In this document: one piece after another, positions 24,318 through 33,312 of the stretch
Numbering within the stretch: the stretch's first letter is position 1
How the letters are laid out: each line of letters starts with the position of its first letter
DNA from: UBA8337 sp965658615
GTDB taxonomy: Bacteria > Pseudomonadota > Alphaproteobacteria > RS24
DNA length: 38,251 bases
Direction: 5' to 3'
NCBI GenBank assembly: GCA_965658615.1
Contig: CBFHSX010000012.1
Span: forward strand, 1-38,251
Position numbers and translations under genes: made by a program
The notes under the pieces: generated by a model
Database searches by the model: none
Seen by the model: only the letters and a program-made list of their open reading frames with translations
Told to the model about the DNA's origin: nothing

Positions 24318-24728
24318 GTGAACAAGACCATTAAAATCAGCTTTGTAGCGAGCCTGACCCTATGTGTGGCTGCCTGTGGCGGCAATGATGGCCAATTGGG
24401 CTATAGTAAAGACGTGCCGGATGAGTTTAATGTCGTGCGCCGTGCGCCGCTTATTATACCGCCGGAGTTTCACTTGCTGCCGCCCAATGCCCAAAATGCG
24501 CGTCCGGCGACACCGCAAGGTGCCGAGCTGGCCCGCCTTGTTGTATTGCCAAATGCGCCGCGTCAAATCAGCAGCAAGGCTGAACGCAATTTGGTTGAAA
24601 AAGCCGCCGCCGGCAAAGCCTATGGCTATGGCATTCGCGAAGAGCTGGACAATCAAGCGCGCGGCAAGGTGAGCGAAGAGACGGCAACGGTCGACAAGCT
24701 GGTTGCCGACCAAAGTGGCGCCGAATAG
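24318..24728 (+). CDS. DUF3035 / BamF-like outer-membrane lipoprotein
   Basis: Small lipoprotein of 136 aa. I prefer the GTG at 24318 because GGGGA lies 5 nt upstream; an ATG four codons earlier would put this ribosome site inside the gene. The signal sequence ends in a lipobox (CVAAC). The mature part contains PDEFNVVRRAPLIIPPEFHLLPP, the hallmark of the alphaproteobacterial DUF3035 family, which to my knowledge is linked to the BamF subunit of the beta-barrel assembly complex. The gene follows lspA by 67 nt and overlaps no neighbour from its preferred start. A TTATAGAT in the gap could be a -10. Confidence 0.8.
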   Translation: MNKTIKISFVASLTLCVAACGGNDGQLGYSKDVPDEFNVVRRAPLIIPPEFHLLPPNAQNARPATPQGAELARLVVLPNAPRQISSKAERNLVEKAAAGKAYGYGIREELDNQARGKVSEETATVDKLVADQSGAE

Positions 24729-24732
24729 CGCG

Positions 24733-26112
24733 ATGATGGCGCGGCGGCGCATCACCCTCAATATTGGATTTCTGCTGGGCCTTTGCGCGCTGTGCAGCCT
24801 GCTTTTGGCCTGCGGCGAATCCCGTCCGACCGGCCCGCAGGTTAAAACGGCGCGGCTCAATAATGGGCTGGAAATTATCGTCATCCCGGATTTCCGCGCC
24901 GATGTCGTTACCCATATGCTGTGGTACAAAACCGGCTCGGCCGATGAGCCGAAGGGCAAATCCGGCATTGCACATTTTTTCGAACATCTGATGTTTCGCG
25001 GCACGGAAAATATCGCGCCGGGCGAGTTTTCCAAAACCGTGGCGCGGCTTGGCGGACAGGATAACGCCTTCACCTCATATGACTTCACCGCCTATTTCCA
25101 GCGCATTCATCGCGATAAGCTGGGCACGATGATGCAGATAGAAGCCGAGCGCATGCGCGCTTTGATTATCAATCCGGAGATTGTCGCGGTTGAGCGCGGC
25201 GTCATTTTGGAAGAACGCTCCATGCGCGTTGACGGCAACCCCTCCGCCCTATTGAACGAAAATATGCGCGCCCGCTTGCACAGCGGCACACCCTATAGCG
25301 TGCCGGTCATTGGCTGGCGTGACGAGATTGCCGCGCTCAATGCGGCGGATGCACAAGCCTTTTACGACCGCTATTACGCGCCCGATAATGCGGTTTTGGT
25401 GGTGGCCGGCGCGGTCACGCTGGCCGAGGTTGTGGGGCTGGCCGAGACGCATTATGGCGACCTGAAACCGGCGGCGCGCCCCCGCGATACGCTGCTTGCG
25501 GCGACAGATTTGCGGGTTGAGGATGCAGATAAAATCGAGGTGCTGAGCGATGCGCGCGTGCGGCAAGCCGGATGGCGACGGTTTTATCGTCTGCCGCAAT
25601 ATAATGGCGATGACAAACATTTGTTTGCGGCGGCTGATATTCTGGGCGAGGTTCTGGGCGGCAGCACCGGACGGCTTTATAAAGCGCTGGTGGTCGAGCA
25701 GGGTCTGGCGGTCAGCGCCGGAGCCTATAGCGATAGTGCGCGCCTGCTGAACGGCGAATTTGCCATTTATGTCAGCCCGCGCCCGGGTGTCGATTTCGCC
25801 GCGCTGGGGAAAGCCATTGAGGCCGAGCTCAATCGCATACGGCAAGAAGATATAAGCCGGGATGAATTGGCGCGCGCCAAATTGCAGACCGTATCGGGGC
25901 TGATCTTTGCCCGCGACAGCCAACAAAGCATGGCGCAGATTTTCGGCCAAGCGGCGACGCGCAATATCAGCCCGACCGAAGTCCTCGATTGGCCGCGCAC
26001 TATTGAAGCGGTGACACCGGCCGATGTGCGCGCCGCCGCAACGCTGTTTCTAAACGAGGCGCATAGTCTGACCGGTCATTTGCAAGGCGCGCCGCAAGAG
26101 GAGACACGATAA
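24733..26112 (+). CDS. M16 family zinc metallopeptidase (catalytic), lipoprotein
   Basis: Predicted periplasmic or membrane-anchored insulinase-type protease. The start is set at MMARRR, giving a signal with lipobox LLAC. The inverted zinc motif HFFEH (in GIAHFFEHLMFRGT) is intact, with the distal glutamate expected in the EAERMRALIINPEIVAVERGVILEER segment. A second, inactive M16 half follows in the same protein (FYDRYYAPDNAVLVVAG onward). The length of about 459 aa is normal for the bacterial two-subunit type. Its TAA overlaps the start of the partner gene. Confidence 0.9.
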   Translation: MMARRRITLNIGFLLGLCALCSLLLACGESRPTGPQVKTARLNNGLEIIVIPDFRADVVTHMLWYKTGSADEPKGKSGIAHFFEHLMFRGTENIAPGEFSKTVARLGGQDNAFTSYDFTAYFQRIHRDKLGTMMQIEAERMRALIINPEIVAVERGVILEERSMRVDGNPSALLNENMRARLHSGTPYSVPVIGWRDEIAALNAADAQAFYDRYYAPDNAVLVVAGAVTLAEVVGLAETHYGDLKPAARPRDTLLAATDLRVEDADKIEVLSDARVRQAGWRRFYRLPQYNGDDKHLFAAADILGEVLGGSTGRLYKALVVEQGLAVSAGAYSDSARLLNGEFAIYVSPRPGVDFAALGKAIEAELNRIRQEDISRDELARAKLQTVSGLIFARDSQQSMAQIFGQAATRNISPTEVLDWPRTIEAVTPADVRAAATLFLNEAHSLTGHLQGAPQEETR

Positions 26113-27440
26113 TGACTCGCTCTTTCATCGCCCCCCTGATGCTGGCTCTGACACTAAGCCTGGGCCTTACCCTACCGCAAAAAGCCGCGGCGACGCCCCC
26201 CGTGCAACAGGTAGCCTGGCGCGATATATCGGCCTGGCTGGTCAGCGATGACACACTGCCGCTCATCACCATTGAAATGAGTTGGAAGGCGGGCACGGCG
26301 GGCGAGGCCGAAGCCGGTCTGACCATGCTGATGGCGCGGCTGATGAATGAGGGCGCCGGTGCGCTTGACGCCGAAGCGTTTCAAAAAGCCATGGCCGATA
26401 AAGCCATTTCACTGAGCTTTACTGCCGACCATGACCATGTGAGCGGCACTTTGCGCTGCCTGAGCCGGTTTCGGGCGCGATGTTTTGACCTGCTGCATAT
26501 GGCGCTGAGCGCCCCGCGCTTTGACGCTGAGGCGATTGCGCGCATGAAAGACGAACAGGGGGCAGCGCTGCGCCGCGCACAACAAAGACCGACCTCGCTG
26601 GCATCTGCGGCCATCGCCGCCATGGCCTATCCGCAACATGCTTATGGGCGCGATAAAAACGGCACGCCGGAAAGCCTCGCCGCCATGACGCAGGCGCAGC
26701 TTGTTGCTCGCCACAAAGCCGTTTTTGCCCGCGATAATTTGCAATTGGCCATTGTCGGCGATATGGACCGCGCCGCGGCACGCCGCTTCATACGCGATAG
26801 TTTCGCTGATTTACCGCGCCAAAATACCGTACCACCGCACAGGAAGGTAACGGCAAAGAGCGGGCCGCAGACGCGCCATATTGAGCGCGCCGGGCCGCAA
26901 ACCAGTCTCGCCTTTGGCCATCAGGGCATCGGCTATGAACATGAGCTGTTTTTCCCGGCCTTTGTGATGAATTCAATCCTCGGCGGCTCGGGCTTCTCCT
27001 CGCGCCTGACCGAGCAAGTGCGCGAGGCGCGCGGGCTGGCTTATGGCGTCTATAGCTATTGGTCGATACGCGACCAAGGCGGCATGTGGCGCGGCGGCGT
27101 GGCCAGCGATAATGCCACGGCACAGGAAGCGCTCGACGTCATTCGCGCCGAAATGGCGCGCATCGCCAAAGACGGCGTGTCGGCCAAACGCCTCGAAGCA
27201 GCGAAAACCTATCTCACCGGCGCTTATGCGCTACGCTTTGACAGCGGCCGCAAAATTGCCGGTCAGCTTATCGGCTTGCAGCAAGCCGGGCGAACAACAG
27301 CCTATTTGCGCGACCGCAATCGTGCCATTCGCGCCGTGACGCAAGACGATATCAAACGCGCCGCGCAATTGCTGAAAGCCGACGGGCTGCTGCTCGCCTC
27401 GGTCGGTCAAACCGCCGTGACGCTTGCGCCCCTGCGCTAA
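26112..27440 (+). CDS. M16 family peptidase-like protein, non-catalytic partner
   Basis: A 442-aa M16 homologue with a signal peptide (MLALTLSLGLTLPQKAAA). The HxxEH site is absent (the region reads GLTMLMARLMNEG), while the GLAYGVYSYWS segment that contributes Arg/Tyr contacts in the second subunit is kept. This is the usual composition of a heterodimeric M16 protease: an active subunit from the gene upstream and this one for substrate binding. The one-base overlap (TAATG) fits equal production of the two. Confidence 0.9.
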   Translation: MTRSFIAPLMLALTLSLGLTLPQKAAATPPVQQVAWRDISAWLVSDDTLPLITIEMSWKAGTAGEAEAGLTMLMARLMNEGAGALDAEAFQKAMADKAISLSFTADHDHVSGTLRCLSRFRARCFDLLHMALSAPRFDAEAIARMKDEQGAALRRAQQRPTSLASAAIAAMAYPQHAYGRDKNGTPESLAAMTQAQLVARHKAVFARDNLQLAIVGDMDRAAARRFIRDSFADLPRQNTVPPHRKVTAKSGPQTRHIERAGPQTSLAFGHQGIGYEHELFFPAFVMNSILGGSGFSSRLTEQVREARGLAYGVYSYWSIRDQGGMWRGGVASDNATAQEALDVIRAEMARIAKDGVSAKRLEAAKTYLTGAYALRFDSGRKIAGQLIGLQQAGRTTAYLRDRNRAIRAVTQDDIKRAAQLLKADGLLLASVGQTAVTLAPLR

Positions 27441-27459
27441 ACCGCCTAGCCTCGCCTAT

Positions 27460-28239
27460 ATGTTCTTTTTTCCCTTTCGCGACGATAACCCGACCAGCGC
27501 GCGGCCTTATATTTCTTATCTCCTGCTGGGGCTGTGCGTGCTGCTGTTCTTCTGGCAAATCTCGCTCGGCGCGGCGCAGCGTGAGGCGATACTGGCTTTT
27601 GGCATGGTGCCGGCGCGACTGTTCGGCTCGGAAGCTGCTTACGGCCTGCCGCACGCCATACCGGCTTGGATGACGACCATATCGTCGATGTTTTTGCATG
27701 GCGGCTTTATGCATCTGGCGGGCAATATGCTGTATCTCTGGATTTTCGCCGATAATGTGGAGGACAGTATCGGCCGCGGCAAATTCATTGTTTTCTATAT
27801 TATTTGCGGCATTGCGGCGGCGCTGACGCAAGCCTTGGTCGATATTCATTCCGCCGTTCCGATGATTGGTGCCAGCGGGGCCATTGCGGGTGTGCTCGGC
27901 GCTTATCTATTGCTGCACCCTCGCGCCAATATTCGCTGTCTGGTCGGCTTTTTCATCTTCTTCCGCACCATTAATGTGCCGGCTTTTTTTGTGCTGGGCG
28001 GCTGGCTGGTGCTGCAATTTATGAGCCTCGGCCAGGTTGATAGCGGCGTTGCTTATTTGGCGCATATTGGCGGTTTTATGGCCGGCATGGCGCTGATCCC
28101 GTTTTTCAAAAAGCCCGGGGTTAAGCTGTTCGACCGGCCGCATAGCCGCGCTTTTGAGGTGACGCCGGTGCGGCGTGGCGGGCATATTCCGCAAATTGAC
28201 CGCTCCCGAAAGCGCCCTAAAGGACCGTGGGAAAAATAA
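27460..28239 (+). CDS. Rhomboid family intramembrane serine protease
   Basis: The start is set at MFFFPFRDDNP, typical of this subgroup. The 259-aa protein has six or seven membrane helices. The family features are HGGFMHLAGNMLYLWIF, the catalytic Ser139 in GASGAIAGVLGAY, and His202 in YLAHIGGFMAGM. It would cleave membrane-embedded substrates; none is identifiable. It follows the M16 pair by 19 nt, so lspA through rhomboid may form an envelope-proteolysis cluster. The 85 bp after it hold no gene. Confidence 0.92.
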   Translation: MFFFPFRDDNPTSARPYISYLLLGLCVLLFFWQISLGAAQREAILAFGMVPARLFGSEAAYGLPHAIPAWMTTISSMFLHGGFMHLAGNMLYLWIFADNVEDSIGRGKFIVFYIICGIAAALTQALVDIHSAVPMIGASGAIAGVLGAYLLLHPRANIRCLVGFFIFFRTINVPAFFVLGGWLVLQFMSLGQVDSGVAYLAHIGGFMAGMALIPFFKKPGVKLFDRPHSRAFEVTPVRRGGHIPQIDRSRKRPKGPWEK

Positions 28240-28323
28240 CCCATTCACCGCCGCAAAGACGCGTTTTCGGCTGAACCTTGCGCCGATAAGTGCTAAGTTC
28301 GCGTCTCTGGTTGGGGGTGTCTT

Positions 28324-30612
28324 GTGCGCGTATTGGTGCGTATTCGAAATTTCATTTTACCGCTGGGCATATTATTGCTCGGTGTAGCTTTGCAATTGTG
28401 GCAACCCTATCCGGTCGAATTTGTCCGCAATCTGGTGTTTGACCAATATAATCGCTGGCAACCGCGCGACGAACAAGGCAGCCCTGTCATATTTGTCGAT
28501 ATTGACGAAGCCAGTCTCGAGCGCATTGGGCAGTTTCCTTGGCCGCGCAGCGTATTTGCCGATTTGGTTGTGAAAATGACCGATGCCGGTTCCGCCGCCA
28601 TTGCCTTCGATATTCTGTTCACCGAGGCTGACCGCACCGCACCAAGCGAAATCCTGCCGGTATGGCAAAACTTGCGCGCCGAAGCCGACCCGCAGGATTG
28701 GGCGGCCCTGCGCGCCGACATCAATCGGCTCATCACCAGCCCTGATGATGCATTGGCCCGCGCCATGCAGGATGCGCCGGTGGTGATGGCGACCATGATG
28801 AATGATGAAGTGCGTACTCTGCCCGACCCGAAAGCCGGTATCGCGCTGCGCGCGCAAAGGCTTGGCGATGATAATGCCGAGGACGATCCGATGCGCGGTC
28901 TGCCGTCGAGCGATTTCGCCATTGCCAATCGCCGCGTCCTGAATGAGAACGCCATCGGCCTCGGCTCGATCAATGCGCGGATTGATGAGGACGGTATTAT
29001 TCGCCGCGCCTCGCTTTTATACCGTGCCGGCGACAATGTGTATCCCAGCCTGTCGCTGGAAAGCTTGCGCGTCGCCCAACGCGCCGGATCGATTGTCCTG
29101 CGCGCTTCGGATGTGCGCGGCGAGGGCTCTTATACATCGGGCTTCGGCCTATCGCGCCTGAAAGTCGGGCAGATTATCGCGCCCATCGAGCCGGATGGCA
29201 GCATGCGCCTTTACTATGCCGATAGCGCGCAAATTGAAACCGTCTCGGCCGCCGATATTTTGGAAGCCGATTTCGACACCAGCATTCTGGCCGGCAAAAT
29301 TGCCTTTATCGGCACCAGCGCGGCCGGGCTGAAAGATATTCGTGCCACGCCTCTCAACCAAGCGACGCCCGGGGTGGAAGTGCATATCCAGACCGTACAG
29401 CAATTGATCGACGGCTCTTACTTAAAGCGGCCCATTTGGGTGCAGCTCTATGAAGCGCTCGCCACTGTGCTTGTCGGCCTCTTGCTGATATTCATGATTG
29501 AGCGGTTTTCCATCGTGCCCGGGCTGGCGGTTTTTGCCGGTGCGGTGGCGGCCGGCAGCTATGCCTCATGGCAACAATTTTCCGGTGCGCTTGTGCTCAT
29601 CGACCCGGCCACACCGGCCCTGACAGCTTTTGTGACCTTTCTGACGGCGGCATTTTTGCACTTTTTGCAAACCGCGCGCGAACGGCGCGAAGTGCGCAAC
29701 GCGTTTCAATATTATCTCGCCCCCGATATGGTCGAGCAGATTGCCAGCGACCCTGACAAGCTGAAACTGGGTGGTGAAACGCGCGATTTGACGATTCTCT
29801 TTTGCGATATTCGCGGCTTTACAACGATTTCAGAAGCCTTTGCAGATGCGCCGGAAAAGCTAACCCATGTCATCAACATCTTCCTGACCGGCATGTCGAC
29901 GGCGATTCAAAACCGTGCCGGGACAATCGATAAATATATCGGCGATAATATTATGGCGTTTTGGAACGCCCCGGCCGAGGTGGAGAACCATGCTTATGAA
30001 GCCTGCCGTACCACTTTGGAGATGAAGCAGGCGCTGATTGAGGTGAATGAAAAGCTCGCCGTTGACCCGCTGCTGGACGGATGGCAGGGCCAGGTCAAGG
30101 TCGGCATTGGCTTGAATAGCGGCCCGACACTGGTCGGCAATATCGGCTCCGACCAGCGGTTCAATTATTCGGTCATGGGCGACACGGTGAACGTTTCCTC
30201 ACGGCTGGAGGGCCAGACCAAAGATTATGGCGTGCTGACATTGATCGGCAGCAATACATATGCGGCAGCGCAAGCGACAATTGAAGCAGGCGCAGACCCG
30301 ATCGCTTTTCTTGAGCTTGATCTGATTGCGCTGAAAGGCAAGGTTTTGCCGGAGCGCATTTACGCGGTTTTGGGCGATACGGCCATGGCGCGAAGCGAGG
30401 CCTATCACCAACAGCTGCAAGATCAAGCCGCCCTGCTAGACGCTTATCGCGCGCAAGCCTGGGATGAGGCTGAAGCTGCGGCCAAGGCCATGGCTGTGTC
30501 ATATGCCTTTATGGCAGGCTATTACGAAATGTTAACTGAACGGATTCAATCTTATCGCATCACGCCGCCCGGGGATGACTGGGACGGGCATTATATTGCG
30601 CTGAGTAAATAA
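28324..30612 (+). CDS. CHASE2-domain class III adenylate/guanylate cyclase
   Basis: Membrane receptor cyclase of 762 aa starting at GTG. One N-terminal helix leads into a CHASE2 sensor (about 30-345; VIFVDIDEASLERIGQFPWPR, GLGSINARIDEDGIIRRASLLY). Then come three membrane helices at about 375-450, and a class III catalytic domain. Metal-binding Asp495 (FCDIRGFT) and Asp541 (GDNIMAFW), substrate Lys537, and Asn623/Arg627 (NVSSR) are all present, so it should be active. Lys537 with Asp620 favours ATP over GTP. The signal sensed outside the membrane is unknown. It is followed after 13 nt by an MBL-fold hydrolase. Confidence 0.93.
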   Translation: MRVLVRIRNFILPLGILLLGVALQLWQPYPVEFVRNLVFDQYNRWQPRDEQGSPVIFVDIDEASLERIGQFPWPRSVFADLVVKMTDAGSAAIAFDILFTEADRTAPSEILPVWQNLRAEADPQDWAALRADINRLITSPDDALARAMQDAPVVMATMMNDEVRTLPDPKAGIALRAQRLGDDNAEDDPMRGLPSSDFAIANRRVLNENAIGLGSINARIDEDGIIRRASLLYRAGDNVYPSLSLESLRVAQRAGSIVLRASDVRGEGSYTSGFGLSRLKVGQIIAPIEPDGSMRLYYADSAQIETVSAADILEADFDTSILAGKIAFIGTSAAGLKDIRATPLNQATPGVEVHIQTVQQLIDGSYLKRPIWVQLYEALATVLVGLLLIFMIERFSIVPGLAVFAGAVAAGSYASWQQFSGALVLIDPATPALTAFVTFLTAAFLHFLQTARERREVRNAFQYYLAPDMVEQIASDPDKLKLGGETRDLTILFCDIRGFTTISEAFADAPEKLTHVINIFLTGMSTAIQNRAGTIDKYIGDNIMAFWNAPAEVENHAYEACRTTLEMKQALIEVNEKLAVDPLLDGWQGQVKVGIGLNSGPTLVGNIGSDQRFNYSVMGDTVNVSSRLEGQTKDYGVLTLIGSNTYAAAQATIEAGADPIAFLELDLIALKGKVLPERIYAVLGDTAMARSEAYHQQLQDQAALLDAYRAQAWDEAEAAAKAMAVSYAFMAGYYEMLTERIQSYRITPPGDDWDGHYIALSK

Positions 30613-30625
30613 GGGGTCTTTATCG

Positions 30626-31435
30626 ATGCAATTGTTTTTTTGGGGAACGCGCGGCTCGCTGCCGATGAACACGCCGGAGCATAAAATTTACGGCGGCAAT
30701 ACGAGCTGCGTTTCAGTGCAATCGGGCGAAAACACAGTGGTGTTTGACGCCGGTTCAGGGCTTATCCATTTGGGCAGTCGGCTGAGCGCGCAAGGCGTCA
30801 AATCGATTGATATTTGTTTTTCGCATTTTCATTCCGACCATATTTGTGGCCTGCCGTTTTTCAAACCGTTTTTCGACTCGGATTGCGCCATCCGCCTGCA
30901 TAGCTTTGGCGAAAATGAAGCAACACTGGAAGAGGCCATCTCCAGCTATTTGAGCCGCCCTATTTTTCCTATCACCCTGTCCGATTTTCTGGCCGATGTC
31001 AGCTTTGTGCACCATAATGAAGACGCCACATTGGTGCTTGGCAATCTGGCTATCAGCGCCATGGCCATTCCGCATCCGGGCGGCGCGCATGCGCTGAAGG
31101 CGACGGCCGAGGGCAAAAGCTTTGTCTATGCGACGGATACGGAACACACACCGGGCCGGCCCAATGCGGCGCTTATCGATTTTATGCACGGTGCGGATAT
31201 GGCGATTTATGATTGCACATTTGACGATAGTGAGTTTGAGGGCAAACGCGGCTGGGGACATTCGACCTGGCAAGAGGGTGTGCGCTTGGCCATGGCAGCG
31301 CAGGTGAAACGTTTCGGCATTTTCCATCACGAGCCGGAGCGCAGCGATAGCGCCTTGGCTGAGATTGAACGTCAAGCCCAAGCCGATTTGCCGGCGGCAT
31401 TTGTCACACGCGATTTTTTGGAAATGGATTTATAG
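30626..31435 (+). CDS. MBL-fold metallohydrolase, possible cyclic-nucleotide phosphodiesterase
   Basis: A 269-aa metallo-beta-lactamase-fold enzyme with H67-F-H69-S-D71-H72, the N-terminal WGTRGSLP and YGGNTSC typical of the phosphodiesterase/PhnP-like branch, PHPGGAHAL, the metal-bridging Asp in VYATDTEH, and the late His in FHHEPERSD. AAGGGG lies before the ATG. Its position 13 nt after a class III cyclase suggests that it hydrolyses the cyclic nucleotide made there; this is inference from context. Confidence 0.82.
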   Translation: MQLFFWGTRGSLPMNTPEHKIYGGNTSCVSVQSGENTVVFDAGSGLIHLGSRLSAQGVKSIDICFSHFHSDHICGLPFFKPFFDSDCAIRLHSFGENEATLEEAISSYLSRPIFPITLSDFLADVSFVHHNEDATLVLGNLAISAMAIPHPGGAHALKATAEGKSFVYATDTEHTPGRPNAALIDFMHGADMAIYDCTFDDSEFEGKRGWGHSTWQEGVRLAMAAQVKRFGIFHHEPERSDSALAEIERQAQADLPAAFVTRDFLEMDL

Positions 31436-31450
31436 CCAATAAAAGGGGAT

Positions 31451-31481
31451 GAGAATCGCCGCTTTCTGCGATATGATTCTC
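31451..31481. repeat. Inverted repeat before the SHOCT-like gene
   Basis: GAGAATC (31451-31457) and GATTCTC (31475-31481) are a perfect 7-bp inverted repeat, with an inner CGC/GCG that could extend the stem. There is no T-run. It lies in the 62-bp gap between the MBL gene and the next gene and could be a weak terminator or an operator. Confidence 0.5.
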
Positions 31482-31497
31482 TCCTAAGGATTTTACC

Positions 31498-32196
31498 ATG
31501 GACACAGATCGCCTCTTACGCATTTTCGGACGCATGATGGATACGCACGGAACCGTTTTCATTGGTGCCGGTGCGGCGGTTATTGGGCTTTTGCTGCTTG
31601 TGTTCATCGCGCGTGTATTGCGCAATCGCAAAGCCAAAAAAGCCGCTTCTGCCAACACCATAATGGCAGCCCCGACGATTGGGGATGATGACGATATCGC
31701 GCTCGACATGACCGATGGCGATCCACTTGATCTGACCATGGTGGATGATTTCGACGACGCCGATATTATCGCCGATATGAAGGCGGATATGAGCTCTGAT
31801 ATGGCGCATGAGCAGCCCTTGGTGATTGACGAGCTGGATGAGGCCATCGCCCATCGTTTTGATGCTGATGCGAGCGAGCTTGACGATATTGACGACATCA
31901 CCATTCCGAAAATCGGTGAAGCACCGCCGCCCAAGCAATCGCGGTTTTTCTCGGCCAGCTGGCTCGGCAAGAAAAACAAGGAAAACGCTCCGACCATCAG
32001 CCTCGATATGACGCCGTCAAACCCCGATATGCCGGTCATGCAAAAAGACGGCAGTGCCCATAAAGATGCCGCCGAATGCGCGCGCCTTGGCGAGATTGAG
32101 CGCCGTTTAATGGCACTGCGCGAGCTTTATGAAGCGGGCCTGATTGCGCCGGAAGTCTATGTCATCAAAGCGCGGGAGTTTGCCGCGCAAGTATAA
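31498..32196 (+). CDS. Single-pass membrane protein with acidic linker and SHOCT-like C-terminus
   Basis: A 232-aa protein with one membrane helix (about residues 20-41, VFIGAGAAVIGLLLLVFIARVL) followed by a basic stop-transfer stretch. A long Asp/Glu/Met-rich linker (about 60-145) follows, and then a C-terminal segment IERRLMALRELYEAGLIAPEVYVIKAREF that resembles the SHOCT short C-terminal domain. AAGGA lies 8 nt before the ATG. The function is unknown. It is 28 nt upstream of the first prepilin gene, so it may be cotranscribed with the pilus genes. Confidence 0.65.
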   Translation: MDTDRLLRIFGRMMDTHGTVFIGAGAAVIGLLLLVFIARVLRNRKAKKAASANTIMAAPTIGDDDDIALDMTDGDPLDLTMVDDFDDADIIADMKADMSSDMAHEQPLVIDELDEAIAHRFDADASELDDIDDITIPKIGEAPPPKQSRFFSASWLGKKNKENAPTISLDMTPSNPDMPVMQKDGSAHKDAAECARLGEIERRLMALRELYEAGLIAPEVYVIKAREFAAQV

Positions 32197-32224
32197 GCTC
32201 ATTTTTGAGCTGAAGAGGTGCCTG

Positions 32225-32800
32225 TTGTCGCGTTCCCTCCAAGCCGGGTTTTCCCTTACCGAATTAATGACCACTTTGGCCATTATCGGCATTATTTCGG
32301 CGGCGCTCATCGGCGTGATGAACAATCTTAACCAACAAAGCGAACGGATGAATACGCAAGCCGACCTGCTGCTGGCCGGGCGTCACGTAATGGATATGAT
32401 CGAGCCGTGGGCGGCGCTGGCCGGGCATAAGCAAAAGACCGACGCGCTGACAGCCAATGATGCGATTGAAATCCTCGATAGCGGCGCGCGCATTAAATTT
32501 TGTTTCGACACGGATAACAGCATGCGGCGGCAAATCGGGTTTCGCGTCGATGATAAACGCTTACAGACCCGCCAAGTCGAAAATGCCGATTGCACCGCTC
32601 CGTCCAATCCGACCGATTGGGAGGACATTAGCGACCAAGTCGTTGACGGGCTGGTCTTTTCGCGCCCGCTGATTAACGGCAGCACCAGCGCGACCTTGGA
32701 TGTCACATTGGACCTCGAGCGCATTGTAACCGGCACCGACGAGACCGTCACCCTGACCATGCGCAAACGCCTTGCCCTGTTTTCCATGGTCGGCCTATGA
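32225..32800 (+). CDS. Type IV prepilin-like protein (pseudopilin)
   Basis: A TTG start at 32225 is proposed: AAGAGG lies upstream and it gives a short basic leader (SRSLQAG) ending exactly at the prepilin peptidase site G|FSLTELMTTLAIIGIIS, with the conserved Glu at +5. The longer frame upstream lies inside the SHOCT-like gene. The mature pilin is about 183 aa with a Cys pair in the globular part (Cys in KFCFD and ENADCTA). Probably a minor pilin. The stop overlaps the next ATG by four bases. Confidence 0.8.
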   Translation: MSRSLQAGFSLTELMTTLAIIGIISAALIGVMNNLNQQSERMNTQADLLLAGRHVMDMIEPWAALAGHKQKTDALTANDAIEILDSGARIKFCFDTDNSMRRQIGFRVDDKRLQTRQVENADCTAPSNPTDWEDISDQVVDGLVFSRPLINGSTSATLDVTLDLERIVTGTDETVTLTMRKRLALFSMVGL

Positions 32801-33312
32801 GACATGAGACGCACCACATATGTCGCGAGGCACGTCAAGACGAGCAGGGTTTTGCGCTCTATATGGCGATCGGGTTTATCGTGCTTATCTCGGTGCTGGC
32901 CGGCACGGTCGGCAATCGTTTGAACACGGCGATCGTCAGCGAACTGCGCAAAGCCGATAGCCAAGCTGTCCTGATCGCCGCCGAGACCGCCCTGTCGGAA
33001 GGCTGGGACTATACTTATACCCAAGACGGGCTGGATGGCGACTGGTTGACCGGCGCGACCGGTGATAGCACATCATTGGCGATTGCTGATCGTGATAATT
33101 GTCTGGCCACACGCGACAGCAATTATCTGACTTTCTATGTCTCCTCAGCGACGACGCAAAGCGATATTAGGCGGCGCTATTTTATCCGCAAGGATGGCAC
33201 GGATTATCATATTTTCGGCTGCGGCTTTACCGATGCCGACAGACGCGCCGCCATTGCCGTATTTTACGCCAGCGGCGGCAGCTATTCCTTGGTGCGTCAA
33301 CGCCGCTATTGA
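32797..33312 (+). CDS. PilX-like minor pilin candidate
   Basis: A 171-aa protein with a 13-residue hydrophobic helix start after EQG: G|FALYMAIGFIVLISVLAGTV. The sequence resembles a PilX/GspK-type minor pilin in which the +5 Glu is absent (FALYM). The C-terminal part has two cysteines (RDNCLAT and FGCGF) that may form a disulfide. It starts within the stop of the upstream prepilin gene (ATGA). It converges on the PilV-like gene, and the two stop codons abut with no gap. Confidence 0.7.
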   Translation: MRHETHHICREARQDEQGFALYMAIGFIVLISVLAGTVGNRLNTAIVSELRKADSQAVLIAAETALSEGWDYTYTQDGLDGDWLTGATGDSTSLAIADRDNCLATRDSNYLTFYVSSATTQSDIRRRYFIRKDGTDYHIFGCGFTDADRRAAIAVFYASGGSYSLVRQRRY

